Assembly: GCF_026427715.1 (NCBI RefSeq)
Contig: NZ_CP107558.1
Location: 2,779,001-2,843,000 of the forward strand
Direction of reading: 5' to 3'
Length of the DNA stretch: 64,000 nt
From: Methylocystis sp. MJC1
Lineage (GTDB): Bacteria; Pseudomonadota; Alphaproteobacteria; Rhizobiales; Beijerinckiaceae
Shown: positions 34,497-43,344 of the stretch, in pieces
Layout of the letters: each line of letters begins with the position of its first letter
Numbering within the stretch: position 1 is the stretch's first letter
The notes under the pieces: generated by a model
What the model was told of the DNA's origin: nothing
Databases searched by the model: none
The model's input: only the letters and a program-made list of their open reading frames with translations
Made by a program: the position numbers and the translations under genes

Positions 34497-35999
34497 ATGA
34501 AATGGTATAGTCTTCCCCTTGTGACTGCGGCGTCGCTCGCGGCCGGCGTGGCCCTCGCGGCCGATCTGCCGAAGAAGAAAGCGCCGGTCGCTCCGCCGCC
34601 GCCGCCGGCCTGGCTCGATACGCTCACCGTCGACGGTTATGTCGAGGGCGGCATCGCCATCAACTTCAACCAGCCCTACAACAAGCTGAACTGGGGCCAT
34701 CTCTACACCGATCGCGCCAACTGGCCGACGTTCAACGGCGCCGTTCTGACTGTCCAGCGCCCGATCGACCCCAAGGCGACGACCTATGACTTCGGCTTCA
34801 AGCTGCAAGGCCAGATCGGCGAAGACGCCCGCTACAACCATCTCACTGGCTTCCTGGATTATCTGATCCACGACCGCACCCAGATCGCCATTCTCGAAGC
34901 CAATGTGCAGGCCCATCTGCCCTGGACGAGCATCATCTCCGAAGGCGGCGTCGACGTTAAGGCCGGCATCATGCCGACGTACAACGGCGCTGAGCTGATG
35001 TATGCGAAGGACAATCTGTTCTACTCGCACTCCTACATCTTCAACTTCGGGCCCTTCCTGCACACCGGCCTGATGACGACGACGCATGTGCGCGAGTGGC
35101 TCGATGTTTACGCCGGCGTCACGACGGGCGTGAACAACTGGATCGGCTATCCGGGCCAGCCGAACGCCTCGCCCTCCTTCCACGGCGGCTTCGGCCTCAA
35201 CCTGCTCGAGGGCAATCTGACGGTCCTCGGCATTGTTCATCACGGTCCGCAGAATTCGTCGCAGGGCCGGTTCAATTACCTCTACACGCCGGCCGCCCTC
35301 ACGGCCTCCGCGTGGCCGAATGGCGTGCTGGGCGGCATTCCGCAGGCCTGCATCTGCGAGCCGAACACCGCCAACCGCACCTTCGCCAACCTGACGACGA
35401 CCTGGAAGGCGACCGAGAATCTGACGCTCATCACGGACATCGCCTATAACCGTGAAAGCGGCTGGAACCCGATTTCCACGGTCACGGGCATTCCGCAGAA
35501 CCAATATGGCGCGTTCGACGGCATTGCGGCCGGGATCAATCCGGCTTGGCCCGGCCTAGCCGCGCTGCCGCAGAAGCCGCAGGGCGCCGAGTCCTATGCG
35601 ATCGCGCAATATGCGTCCTATAAGATCAACGACATCTTCAAGATCAACGGCCGCATCGAATACTACCGCGACAACAAGAACTTCTTCGTGACGGGCTTCC
35701 CGGGCTACTTCGACTCGGTAAACTCCTTCCATGGCTTCCCCTGCCCGTCCTGCATCTTCCAACCGGCAAACGTCGGCACCAGCTATCTGGCGCTCACCAT
35801 CGGCACGACGATCACCCCGGAGATTCCGAAGCTGCCGATCATCACCGGCCTGATCCTGCGTCCGGAATTCCGTTGGGACACCTCGGTCAACGGCACGCAG
35901 CCCTTCTTCCGGGGCCAGAACAGCGGCAACTGGGTCGCCCGCAGCTCCTCGCAGGGCATGTTCAATATGGACGTGATCATCCCCTTCTCGCTGCTCTGA
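34497..35999 (+). CDS. Outer-membrane beta-barrel porin (OmpL/BBP2-like)
   Basis: A 500-residue precursor with a clear Sec signal peptide (MKWYSLPLVTAASLAAGVALA, cleaved after ALA), a Lys/Pro linker, then alternating amphipathic strands rich in Tyr, Asn and Gly (VDGYVEGGIAINFNQPYN; LHTGLMTTTHVREWLDVYAG). The C-terminus is aromatic/hydrophobic (DVIIPFSLL), as in outer-membrane barrels. The pattern fits the putative beta-barrel porin-2 family, probably a diffusion channel; the substrate is unknown. Strong codon bias and a perfect downstream terminator suggest high expression. CACICEPN-like and PCPSC segments may form a disulfide in a loop. Confidence 0.8.
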   Translation: MKWYSLPLVTAASLAAGVALAADLPKKKAPVAPPPPPAWLDTLTVDGYVEGGIAINFNQPYNKLNWGHLYTDRANWPTFNGAVLTVQRPIDPKATTYDFGFKLQGQIGEDARYNHLTGFLDYLIHDRTQIAILEANVQAHLPWTSIISEGGVDVKAGIMPTYNGAELMYAKDNLFYSHSYIFNFGPFLHTGLMTTTHVREWLDVYAGVTTGVNNWIGYPGQPNASPSFHGGFGLNLLEGNLTVLGIVHHGPQNSSQGRFNYLYTPAALTASAWPNGVLGGIPQACICEPNTANRTFANLTTTWKATENLTLITDIAYNRESGWNPISTVTGIPQNQYGAFDGIAAGINPAWPGLAALPQKPQGAESYAIAQYASYKINDIFKINGRIEYYRDNKNFFVTGFPGYFDSVNSFHGFPCPSCIFQPANVGTSYLALTIGTTITPEIPKLPIITGLILRPEFRWDTSVNGTQPFFRGQNSGNWVARSSSQGMFNMDVIIPFSLL

Positions 36000-36058
36000 G
36001 CGAGACGCCGTCATCCAGGGTCGCTCGCGAAACGTGCGACGGGGATCCAAAAAAATCA

Positions 36059-36085
36059 GCCGGCGACCTTCGGTCGCCGGCTTTT
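36059..36085 (+). terminator. Rho-independent terminator after the porin gene
   Basis: A perfect 10-base-pair stem (GCCGGCGACC/GGTCGCCGGC) with loop TTC, followed by TTTT; 60 bases after the porin stop. The reverse strand lacks a good T run, so it mainly serves the porin. Confidence 0.88.
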
Positions 36086-36111
36086 GATTTTGCGGATACT
36101 TTAGGAGCCCG

Positions 36112-37098
36112 CTATTGCGGCCGCTCATCCTGCGGAGGCGCCTCTTCCTTCATGACGACCTCGACATCGGCGTCCCTCGTCGACTGAACTCGGAACGTGT
36201 TCTGATAGGTCTTTCCTTCGTGCCGCGCGATGGCGACATATTCGCCTTCCGCCAGGACGAGCGACGGAAAAGCGCCGATCAATTCGCGAATGACGTCGCC
36301 ACCCGGAGTCAGCACCGAAAAGCTGGTGTTCGCCAGCGCCTCGCCTCCAGGCGCCTTCACGAGCTTGAGCGTGATGGTGGCGGCGTGATGCTTCAGCGTC
36401 GCCTCGATCAGCTTGCCGGCGGGGACCTTTAGATCAGCGGTAACCACTGAGTTTGTCGTATTATTGCCGCCCTGCGCGCCCTGCGTCGTGTCGAGCAAGG
36501 TCGAGACAATATGGTAGGCGCCTTCCGGCAAGCAGATGACCTCGTCGCCTTTTGCATTGGCGGCGACGAGCTTGGCTTCCGAATTGCCGCGCTCGGGGAC
36601 ATAGATCGAGATAGCGAGACGATGTGGCGGGATCTTGGTCTCACCGAGCATATCGATGAGCTTCAAACCGCCGGCGTTGAGCGGCAGCCGCTCCGAGACA
36701 TTATGCCCCTCCACGACGACGCGCCGTGTCGCGCCCGCCAGACCATAGGCCGCGTGCACGACATAGGCGCCATCCGGCAATGGTAGGGTCGGCGTCGCTT
36801 CGTTCGACTGCGCGACGAGTTTATGGGAGCCGTCCGGCTGGGCGGCCTCCTCGAAAACGCGCCACACCATGCCGGAGCGGACAGTCTGCGAATCGCTCGC
36901 GCCGAGAGTCGCGCTCAGGCGTAGCGTCGCGAGGCCCTCGGTATTGGCGGGCGCCGCGGGCGCCGGCGAGGATTGCGACGGGCCGGCGGACGCGGGCGCA
37001 GCCTGCCCCCGCCGGGCAAGCGCCTCATCGGTTGCGACGGGCAGCGCGAGCGCCACGGCGAGAATATAGCCGGCCCTGCGGAAGTCTCTCTTGATCAT
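36112..37098 (-). CDS. Exported protein of unknown function (328 aa)
   Basis: Starts MIKRDFRRAGYILAVALALP, a Sec signal peptide ending near ALA; an upstream ATG at 37122 is possible. The mature part begins with an Ala/Pro/Ser linker and continues as beta-rich sequence with recurring segments of the type LPDGAYVVHAAYG, LPEGAYHIVSTLL and LAEGEYVAIARHEGK, each preceded by about 90 residues, which looks like three tandem beta-sandwich repeats. It ends in an acidic tail. No catalytic motif seen. It probably sits in the periplasm. It lies 37 bases downstream of the CitE-like gene on the same strand, so they may be co-transcribed. Confidence 0.65.
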   Translation of the reverse strand: MIKRDFRRAGYILAVALALPVATDEALARRGQAAPASAGPSQSSPAPAAPANTEGLATLRLSATLGASDSQTVRSGMVWRVFEEAAQPDGSHKLVAQSNEATPTLPLPDGAYVVHAAYGLAGATRRVVVEGHNVSERLPLNAGGLKLIDMLGETKIPPHRLAISIYVPERGNSEAKLVAANAKGDEVICLPEGAYHIVSTLLDTTQGAQGGNNTTNSVVTADLKVPAGKLIEATLKHHAATITLKLVKAPGGEALANTSFSVLTPGGDVIRELIGAFPSLVLAEGEYVAIARHEGKTYQNTFRVQSTRDADVEVVMKEEAPPQDERPQ

Positions 37099-37135
37099 CG
37101 CCCGTTCTATGGCGCCGATCATGGCCTTTTGTCGA

Positions 37136-37783
37136 TCACGGCGCATCGAAGACCGCCTCGATCGCCGCGATCTCCTCTTCCGAAAAGGCCATGAACCCCT
37201 CAAAACCCTCGCGCCGCGCGACCGCCAAAGCGGCGCCCGGCGCCTCTATGGCCGAAACGCCGGCCGCCGCAGCGCCTAAAGCGAGTAGCGCGCGCGTCGT
37301 CGCCCGAGCTTGCGCGCCGCCCGGCAGCCCGCTTTCGTCCAACGCCAGAGCGGCAAGACGCGGCGAAGCGCCTTTATATCGGCCCAGCTGAAAAACAGCG
37401 GCCGGCGTTTGGGCGGCGAGCGCGACGATCTTCAGCGCGCCAGCTGGCAGGCCGCTCTCCGCCTCCATGACCGCAAGCTTGACGGCGAGCCATTGCACGT
37501 CGGCGCGCCCCTCGCAGCCTTCGAGGAAAACGCCGTCGAGGCCCTCGCCCACGATCGCCTTTAGGTCATCGTCGACCTCCCCGCCATTCACAGGCGCAAC
37601 CTGCACGAAGAGTCTCGGGCGCCGTTCGCGCTTTCGCGCGATTTCGACAAAGGCTCTCGCGCGCGAGCGCGCCTCGGCGCGGGAAGGCGCGCCGCCGAGG
37701 CGCATGAGCAGCGCGGCGGCGCCGCTCTCGAGCGCGCGCATCGAAAGCCGCTCATTGGCCGAAAGGACGAGCACAGAGCGCAT
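37136..37783 (-). CDS. HpcH/HpaI (CitE-like) family protein, probably catalytically inactive
   Basis: 215 residues from MRSVLVLSANERL (ATG 37783); a longer in-frame start at 37846 adds an unrelated leader. The TIM-barrel signature of the CitE/malyl-CoA lyase family is recognisable: ALESGAAALLMRLG, GEGLDGVFLEG, GALKIVALAAQTPAAVF and SPRLAALALDESGL. Compared with active members, the substrate Arg-x-Asn motif reads VQVAPV, the first metal ligand Glu is Gln (AAQTPAAV) and the second acidic ligand after LALD is displaced. It is also shorter than the usual 280-300 residues. It may be a pseudoenzyme or decaying gene. Confidence 0.68.
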   Translation of the reverse strand: MRSVLVLSANERLSMRALESGAAALLMRLGGAPSRAEARSRARAFVEIARKRERRPRLFVQVAPVNGGEVDDDLKAIVGEGLDGVFLEGCEGRADVQWLAVKLAVMEAESGLPAGALKIVALAAQTPAAVFQLGRYKGASPRLAALALDESGLPGGAQARATTRALLALGAAAAGVSAIEAPGAALAVARREGFEGFMAFSEEEIAAIEAVFDAP

Positions 37784-37891
37784 TTTGTCGAGATTTTTCA
37801 GTCGGGCACACCATGATTTAAGCCAGAATTTACCATAAATCGCCATAATCCGTTTACGTAAGCCGCTGCGTTAACGGAGGTCTCAGCGTCC
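37784..37891. promoter_or_regulatory. Divergent promoter region with a CtrA-like half-matched site
   Basis: AT-rich 108 bases between the CitE-like and DUF2336 genes. TTAA-N7-TTTACC at 37818-37834 is one mismatch from the CtrA box TTAA-N7-TTAAC. GTTAACGGAGG before the DUF2336 start supplies its ribosome binding site. Confidence 0.35.
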
Positions 37892-39148
37892 ATGATCGTG
37901 CGTAATTTCCTGTCTTGGGCGCAGACGGCAAATGCGGCGCAGCGGGCCGAGGGCGCGGGGGCGCTCGCGCGGGCCTATCTCTACACGGATCTCGAGCCGC
38001 AGGAGCGGCGCGCGGCGGAAATCGCGCTGATGTCGCTTCTCGACGATCCCTCGCCGCTGGTGCGCCGCGCGCTTGCCGATAATTTCGCGAGCGCCGTCGA
38101 CGCGCCCCATGCGATCGTCTCCGCGCTGGCAAGCGACCAGTCTGATATAGCCGCGCCGGTTTTGTCGCGCTCGCCGCTCCTCACCGAGGCCGAGCTCATC
38201 GATTGCGCCGCCATCGGCGACGCTTTCGCCCAGAGCGCCATCGCCTTGCGCGCCCGCGTGCCGGCGGGAGTCTGCGCTGCGCTGGCGGAAGTCGGCGCGC
38301 GCGAGGCCGCGATTTCGCTGGCGGTCAATCCTGGCGCAGACTTGCCGGAATTTTCCATGCGTCGCATGATCGAGCGCTTTGGCGACGACGGCGAAATGCG
38401 TGAAGCTTTGCTCGCCCGGCCCTGGCTGCCCGCGACCGTCAGGAATGACCTTGTCAAAGCCACAGCGGCGGCCCTTTCCGCTTTCGTCGTCGACTGCGGC
38501 TGGATGACCAATGAGCGTGCCGAGCGCCTCTCTCGGGAAGAGCGCGACAAGGCCAATGTCATCATCGTCACGGAGACCGCCGAGCGGGACGGCCGCCACG
38601 GCGTGCGGGAGCTTGTTTCGCATCTGCGCGCCTCTCAACAACTTACCGCGAGCCTGGTGCTGCGCGCGCTGCTCAGCGGCAATCGCGACCTCTTCGAGGC
38701 GGCGCTGGTCGAGCTTTCGGGCTTGCGCGCGGAAAAAGTCGCGGGGCTGCTGCGCGACTTCCGCGGCGCCGGCTTCGCCGCGCTCTACAGTCGCGCCGGA
38801 CTGCCGGAGAAATTCCTGCCCGCCTTCCGCGCGGCGCTCGAAGCCCAGCACGAATATGGAGACAGTCACGCCGGCGAGACGCGTCTCTCGCTCATGATGA
38901 TCGAACGCGTGCTCACCGCCTGCGACGAAATCAACGGCGGCGAACTCGACCGGCTGATGGCGTTGCTGCGCCGCTTCGAGATGGAGGCCGCGCTCGACGA
39001 CGCGCGCTTAGAGGCCGCCCGCATCGCGGCCGAGGCGCAAGCGCCCGAGGTTGCGGCGCCCGCTGCTTTCTCCGGCGTGCCGGCCCGTTCGGCGCCGCTC
39101 ATCGATCTGGCGGCGTTTGAAGCGGAGCTGATGCAGATCGCGGCGTGA
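37892..39148 (+). CDS. DUF2336 domain protein
   Basis: 418 residues of mostly HEAT-like helical pairs. YTDLEPQERRAAEIALMSLLDDPSPLVRRALA near residues 30-61 is the family signature and recurs in weaker form. The C-terminal 60 residues are Ala-rich with a final hydrophobic helix. The family is common in Alphaproteobacteria and of unknown biochemical function; some members are linked to cell-cycle or surface regulation. GGAGG lies before the ATG. No partner in the neighbourhood. Confidence 0.82.
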   Translation: MIVRNFLSWAQTANAAQRAEGAGALARAYLYTDLEPQERRAAEIALMSLLDDPSPLVRRALADNFASAVDAPHAIVSALASDQSDIAAPVLSRSPLLTEAELIDCAAIGDAFAQSAIALRARVPAGVCAALAEVGAREAAISLAVNPGADLPEFSMRRMIERFGDDGEMREALLARPWLPATVRNDLVKATAAALSAFVVDCGWMTNERAERLSREERDKANVIIVTETAERDGRHGVRELVSHLRASQQLTASLVLRALLSGNRDLFEAALVELSGLRAEKVAGLLRDFRGAGFAALYSRAGLPEKFLPAFRAALEAQHEYGDSHAGETRLSLMMIERVLTACDEINGGELDRLMALLRRFEMEAALDDARLEAARIAAEAQAPEVAAPAAFSGVPARSAPLIDLAAFEAELMQIAA

Positions 39149-39192
39149 TCGGTGATCAATGCGCGCCTGAAGGCGCGCCAGTTTGTCGGCTA

Positions 39193-39361
39193 ACTCCCAA
39201 GGCGGCCTCGTCCTTCGAGACGCGAGCTCCTCAGGATGAGGCCTAAGTGTTCAGGATGAGGCCTAAGTGTTTGGTGTAGACGCAGAAGCCCCTCTTGCCG
39301 AGGAGCCTGCGCAGCAGGCGTCTCGAAGCACGAGGGGCGTCAATACCACTCTGTCAGCAGC
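39193..39361. repeat. Dispersed intergenic repeat C, copy 2
   Basis: About 169 bases similar to 32443-32600. It carries an extra 20-base tandem duplication (CAGGATGAGGCCTAAGTGTT at 39236-39255 and again). It also lies between converging genes and overlaps the pdxJ stop codon by a few bases. Confidence 0.85.
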
Positions 39362-40106
39362 CCGCCCGCCCCTCGTCCATGGCTTTGCGCATCTGGCGGA
39401 TCGACTCGGCCAGGCCGACAAAAACAGCCTCGCCAATCAGGAAATGGCCGATATTGAGCTCGACCACCTGCGGCAGCGCCGAGACCTGACGCGCGGTCTC
39501 GTAATCGAGGCCGTGGCCGGCGTGGACTTCGAGCCCGCGCTCGCCCGCATAGGCCGCGGCAGCCGTCACCCGCGCAAATTCGCGCTCGACCTGAGCCGCA
39601 TCGCCGACCTCGACCGCATGGCACCAGGCGCCTGTATGCAGCTCCACGACCGGCGCCTTGATGGAGACGGCCGCGTCGATCGCCTCGGTGGACGGCTCAA
39701 CGAAGAGCGACACGCGAATGCCGCCGCGCGCGAGCTGATCGACATAAGGAACGAGGTAATCATGCCCGCCGACGACGTCGAGCCCGCCCTCGGTCGTGCG
39801 CTCGGTACGCTTCTCGGGCACGAGGCAGACGGCGTGCGGGGCGGTGGCGAGGGCGATGTCGAGCATCTGTCCGGTCGCCGCCATTTCGAAATTGAGCGGC
39901 TTGGAGATGGCCGCCTTCAACCGTGCCATGTCGGCGTCGAGAATATGGCGGCGATCCTCGCGCAGATGGGCGGTAATCCCATCGGCGCCGGCCTCGATGG
40001 CGAGCAGCGACGCGCGCACGGGGTCGGGCCTGGGGCCGCCGCGGGCGTTGCGGATGGTGGCGACGTGATCGACGTTGACGCCGAGACGGAGAGGTTTGGC
40101 GCTCAT
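39354..40106 (-). CDS. pdxJ: Pyridoxine 5'-phosphate synthase
   Basis: 250 residues; joins 1-deoxy-xylulose 5-phosphate and 3-amino-2-oxopropyl phosphate in the last step of de novo vitamin B6 synthesis. Family motifs: [17 protein letters not shown] at the start (DxDHxATxR), [41 protein letters not shown], and ELHTGAWC and [13 protein letters not shown] near the end. The TIM-barrel length is normal. The last codons and stop overlap repeat C, so the repeat has shaped the extreme 3' end. It usually sits near acpS or rsh in this order; here accessory genes separate it from rsh. Confidence 0.97.
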   Translation of the reverse strand: MSAKPLRLGVNVDHVATIRNARGGPRPDPVRASLLAIEAGADGITAHLREDRRHILDADMARLKAAISKPLNFEMAATGQMLDIALATAPHAVCLVPEKRTERTTEGGLDVVGGHDYLVPYVDQLARGGIRVSLFVEPSTEAIDAAVSIKAPVVELHTGAWCHAVEVGDAAQVEREFARVTAAAAYAGERGLEVHAGHGLDYETARQVSALPQVVELNIGHFLIGEAVFVGLAESIRQMRKAMDEGRAGC

Positions 40107-40309
40107 GCGCTTTCATAACCCGCCGCCCCCCGCTTGTCATTGGGGCGTGGCGCCAGGCGTCGCGTTCAGACGAAGGCGCGCGCCCGCTATGGGACCTCAT
40201 CCCAGCTTAACCGAATCTGCATCTGTGTCCGCCTTGAATGGCTGCGGCGGCAGACGAGCATTCAGCGCAATCTTCGATGCCGTGACCTCTCGCAAAAAGC
40301 GGCGAAAAA

Positions 40310-41944
40310 ATGAAAATCTCAGCGCATCCATTTGTCTCGAGCTTCAAAGCCACGGCCATATTGGCCTTCATGCTGTGCGGCTACTCAGCGAGCTTCAATG
40401 CGCAAGCCGCGCAACAAGACGAAACAGTCGCCAAAACCGACAAGGGGCTGGCGCGCGGCGTCGTGCATGACGGCCTACGAGAATTCAAGGGAATCCCTTA
40501 CGCCGCGCCGCCCACGGGCGAGCTGCGTTGGGCGATGCCGCAGCCGGCGCACGCCTGGAGCGGAATTCTCGACGCGACCAAATATAAGAGCGCCTGCCCG
40601 CAGGCCGCGCGCTATGGCATCCCCGAATCCAGCGACGACGAAGACTGCCTCTACGCCAATGTGACGGCGCCCTGGTCAGGCAAGGCCGACAAGCGCAAGC
40701 GTCCGGTCATCGTGTGGATTCACGGCGGCGCCTTCGTCGGTGGATCGAGCGCGCTTTATCCGCTCGACCATCTGGCGCGCGCCGGCGACGCCGTCGTCGT
40801 GTCCTTCAATTACCGGCTCGGCGTCTTCGGCTTCATCGCCCATCCCGCCTTCGAACCGGATCACAACGGCGGATATGGGCTAGAGGATCAGCGCGCCGCG
40901 CTGCGCTGGGTGAAGCGCAATATCGCAGCCTTCGGCGGCGATCCGAATAACATCACGGTCGCAGGCGAATCCGCCGGCGCGGCCGGCGTCTGCATGCATA
41001 TTCTCGCGCCCGACGAGACGAGAGGCCTCTACAACAAGGCGATCGTTCAGAGCGCGGGCTGCGTCACCCCGCTCCCGACCGTCGCGGAAGGCAAGGAGAT
41101 CGGCAAGAAGATGTCCGATCTCGTCGGCTGCAAGGACGAGTCGACCGCCCTCGCCTGCCTGCGCAAGAAGCCCGTGAAGGATTTGCTCGACGCTGGCGTG
41201 ACGATCGCCGGCGGCAATATCGTGACCTTCCTGCCGGTCACCGGCACGAAGACCGTGCCGCAGCCAGGCGCCGTGGCGATCCCCGCGGGGAAATTCGTGC
41301 ATGTGCCGGTCATCATGGGCGGCACGCGCGACGAGCTTCGCCTCTATGTCGCCTATGCGGTTCAGGCGGGCCTATCCGTGACGAAGGATAATTACGCCAC
41401 TGAGCTCGCGCAGACCTATGGCAAGAACGCAGACGCGATCGCCGCGAAATATCCGGTCGCCGATTATTCCTCGGCCCCTGCCGCTCTCGGCACGGTCTGG
41501 TCCGATTTCCGGCCGGACGTCGGCATCAACAATTGCATCTATCTCCAGACGGCGAAGCTGTTGAGAAAGTCGGTTCCGGTCTATGAGTTCGTCTTCGCCG
41601 ATCGTAACGCGCCGGCCGTCACCGCGGATCCGGGTTTCGAGATGGGCGCCGTGCATTCATCGGAGTTGCCCTATCTGTTCCCGCATTTCGACAACACGCG
41701 CAACGTCGCCGGCCCCGATCTCCAGGGCGGATCGAAGCTCATCTCGGAGCAGATGACGGGCTATTTCACGAGCTTCGCGAAGACTGGCCGTCCAGCGGCC
41801 GCCAATGCGCCAGCCTGGCCGCTTTTCACGGCGGATGGCGATGTGATGCGCTTCGCGCCCGGCGAGACGGGCCGCTTCGACGCCTCCAGCGCGCATAAAT
41901 GCGGGTTCTGGAAATCGCTCTATCCATCGATCCTCACGCAGTAG
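40310..41944 (+). CDS. Type B carboxylesterase (secreted)
   Basis: 544 residues with a signal peptide (MKISAHPFVSSFKATAILAF to about AQA, residue 33). Alpha/beta-hydrolase of the cholinesterase/carboxylesterase B class: EFKGIPYAAPPTGELRW, EDCLYANVTAP, oxyanion-hole HGGAFVGG, nucleophile in TVAGESAGAAG, and the Glu-His pair later (GGTRDELRLY; GAVHSSELPYLF). It probably hydrolyses ester substrates in the periplasm. It is followed by the AraC-type gene on the same strand, with a palindromic repeat between. Confidence 0.9.
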   Translation: MKISAHPFVSSFKATAILAFMLCGYSASFNAQAAQQDETVAKTDKGLARGVVHDGLREFKGIPYAAPPTGELRWAMPQPAHAWSGILDATKYKSACPQAARYGIPESSDDEDCLYANVTAPWSGKADKRKRPVIVWIHGGAFVGGSSALYPLDHLARAGDAVVVSFNYRLGVFGFIAHPAFEPDHNGGYGLEDQRAALRWVKRNIAAFGGDPNNITVAGESAGAAGVCMHILAPDETRGLYNKAIVQSAGCVTPLPTVAEGKEIGKKMSDLVGCKDESTALACLRKKPVKDLLDAGVTIAGGNIVTFLPVTGTKTVPQPGAVAIPAGKFVHVPVIMGGTRDELRLYVAYAVQAGLSVTKDNYATELAQTYGKNADAIAAKYPVADYSSAPAALGTVWSDFRPDVGINNCIYLQTAKLLRKSVPVYEFVFADRNAPAVTADPGFEMGAVHSSELPYLFPHFDNTRNVAGPDLQGGSKLISEQMTGYFTSFAKTGRPAAANAPAWPLFTADGDVMRFAPGETGRFDASSAHKCGFWKSLYPSILTQ

Positions 41945-41961
41945 AGGCTAGGCGGAAGACG

Positions 41962-42101
41962 GATCCTTTCCGTTTTGAACAGCTCGCATGGGCTCCTGTC
42001 ATTCCCGGCGGCCCGGAGGCCCGACCGGGATCCAGAGCCAAAATCGCTGTTTTCTGCTCTGGATTCCCGATCACTCGCTACGCGAGCCTCGGGAATGACA
42101 G
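41962..42101. repeat. Palindromic repeat family A, copy 1 (after the esterase)
   Basis: CCTTTCCGTTTTGAAC, then TGTCATTCCCGG...; the outer ends TGTCATTCCCG and CGGGAATGACA are inverted, and CCAGAGC/GCTCTGG pair inside. It starts 18 bases after the esterase stop. Other copies: 43061-43198, 49907-49978 and 53911-54015. Confidence 0.85.
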
Positions 42102-42170
42102 CAGCCGGCCGCATCGTGCGTGGCAAAAAGCAATCTCGGTCAGGAAGCGAGAGCCCGGTTCCACTACCTT

Positions 42171-43058
42171 ATGCGTATGGAACAAGAAGCGACCCGCCAG
42201 GAAAGAGAGTATGCGCGACGCATCAATCGCGTGCTCGATTACATTGACAAGCATCTCGATGAAAAGCTTTCGGTCGACCGCCTCAGCGGCGTCGCCAATT
42301 TCTCGAAATTCCACTTCCATCGGCAATTCTCTGAATATTGCGGGATAAGCCTCTCGCGCTACGTCCAGCTCATGCGCCTCAAGCGCGCCTCCTACCGGCT
42401 CGCTTTCAATCCCCGCGCGCAGATTATCGACATCGCGCTGGATGCGGGTTTTGAAAATCCCGAATCCTTTTCGCGCGCCTTCAAGAACAGTCTGGGCCAA
42501 ACGCCGAGCGGTTTCCGCAAAAAGCCCGATTGGGCCTCGTGGAGCGAACGCTATCGAATTCCCCTCCCCCCTCGTGAAAGGACCAATGAAATGGACGTCA
42601 AGATCGTGGAAGTCGCACCTGTATTGGTCGCGGCGCTCGAACATCGCGGCTCCCACACTTTGCTCAACGCCTCGGTGCAGCGGTTCATCGAGTGGCGGAA
42701 GGCCTCCGGCCTCTCGCCAATCAATGAATGCGAAACCTACGGCGTTCCCTACAATGACCCGAACGTCACGCCGCCCGACGAATTCCGTTTCGACATTTGC
42801 GGGTCGCTGACGGAGCCGGCGCCCGCCAATTCGCAGGGAATCGTGACAAAGACGATCCCTGGCGGCCGTTGCGCCATGACGCTCCACGCCGCCTCGCGCG
42901 AGCGGATCAGCGAAAGCGTCTATGCGCTCTATCGAGACTGGCTTCCGAAAAGCGGCGAGGAGCTTCGGGATTTTCCAGTCTATTTCCACTATCTGAATCT
43001 CGATCACGATACGCCGGAGCAGAGCCATTTGACTGAGATCTATTTGCCGCTCAAGTAA
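42171..43058 (+). CDS. AraC-family regulator with GyrI-like effector-binding domain
   Basis: About 295 residues. The N-terminal double helix-turn-helix of AraC type: NRVLDYIDKHLDEKLSVDRL, FSKFHFHRQFSEYCG, then IDIALDAGFENPESFSRAFK and LGQTPSGFRK. The C-terminal GyrI-like domain (VKIVEVAPVLVAALEHRG... to EIYLPLK) ends in the characteristic EIYLPLK. It is of the SbmC/Rob type that binds small hydrophobic molecules. I start at ATG 42171; an ATG two codons later (42177) is equally plausible, and the more upstream GTG lies inside the repeat. Possible target: the esterase gene just upstream (inference). Confidence 0.88.
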   Translation: MRMEQEATRQEREYARRINRVLDYIDKHLDEKLSVDRLSGVANFSKFHFHRQFSEYCGISLSRYVQLMRLKRASYRLAFNPRAQIIDIALDAGFENPESFSRAFKNSLGQTPSGFRKKPDWASWSERYRIPLPPRERTNEMDVKIVEVAPVLVAALEHRGSHTLLNASVQRFIEWRKASGLSPINECETYGVPYNDPNVTPPDEFRFDICGSLTEPAPANSQGIVTKTIPGGRCAMTLHAASRERISESVYALYRDWLPKSGEELRDFPVYFHYLNLDHDTPEQSHLTEIYLPLK

Positions 43059-43060
43059 TG

Positions 43061-43198
43061 CCGTTTCCGCATGAGCAGCTCGCTTGGGGCATTGTCATTC
43101 CCGGCGGGCCAAAGGCCCGACCGGGAATCCAGAGCCACAAGAGCGTTGTTTGTGTTCTGGATTCCCGATCGCTCGCTGCGCGAGCGTCGGGAATGACA
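43061..43198. repeat. Palindromic repeat family A, copy 2 (after the AraC-type gene)
   Basis: Begins 3 bases after the stop; the outer inverted ends ATTGTCATTCCCGG and CGGGAATGACA and the inner TCCAGAGC are as in copy 1. Confidence 0.85.
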
Positions 43199-43344
43199 CG
43201 GTCGCACCAGACCACGCCAGCTCTATGAGAGCGCGCGCCCAAGTCCCTGCTGGACCAAGCGAAATTACGCTATGTGGCACTAGGAGTTCGGGCAGAGTCG
43301 CTTCAATTGACGCCCACAGCCTCAACTTAAGATGGGCGACAGCC

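Noticed and set aside
43084..43344. N-terminal extension of the MOSC protein
   Set aside because: It translates the palindromic repeat A; the family begins at the ATG at 43345.
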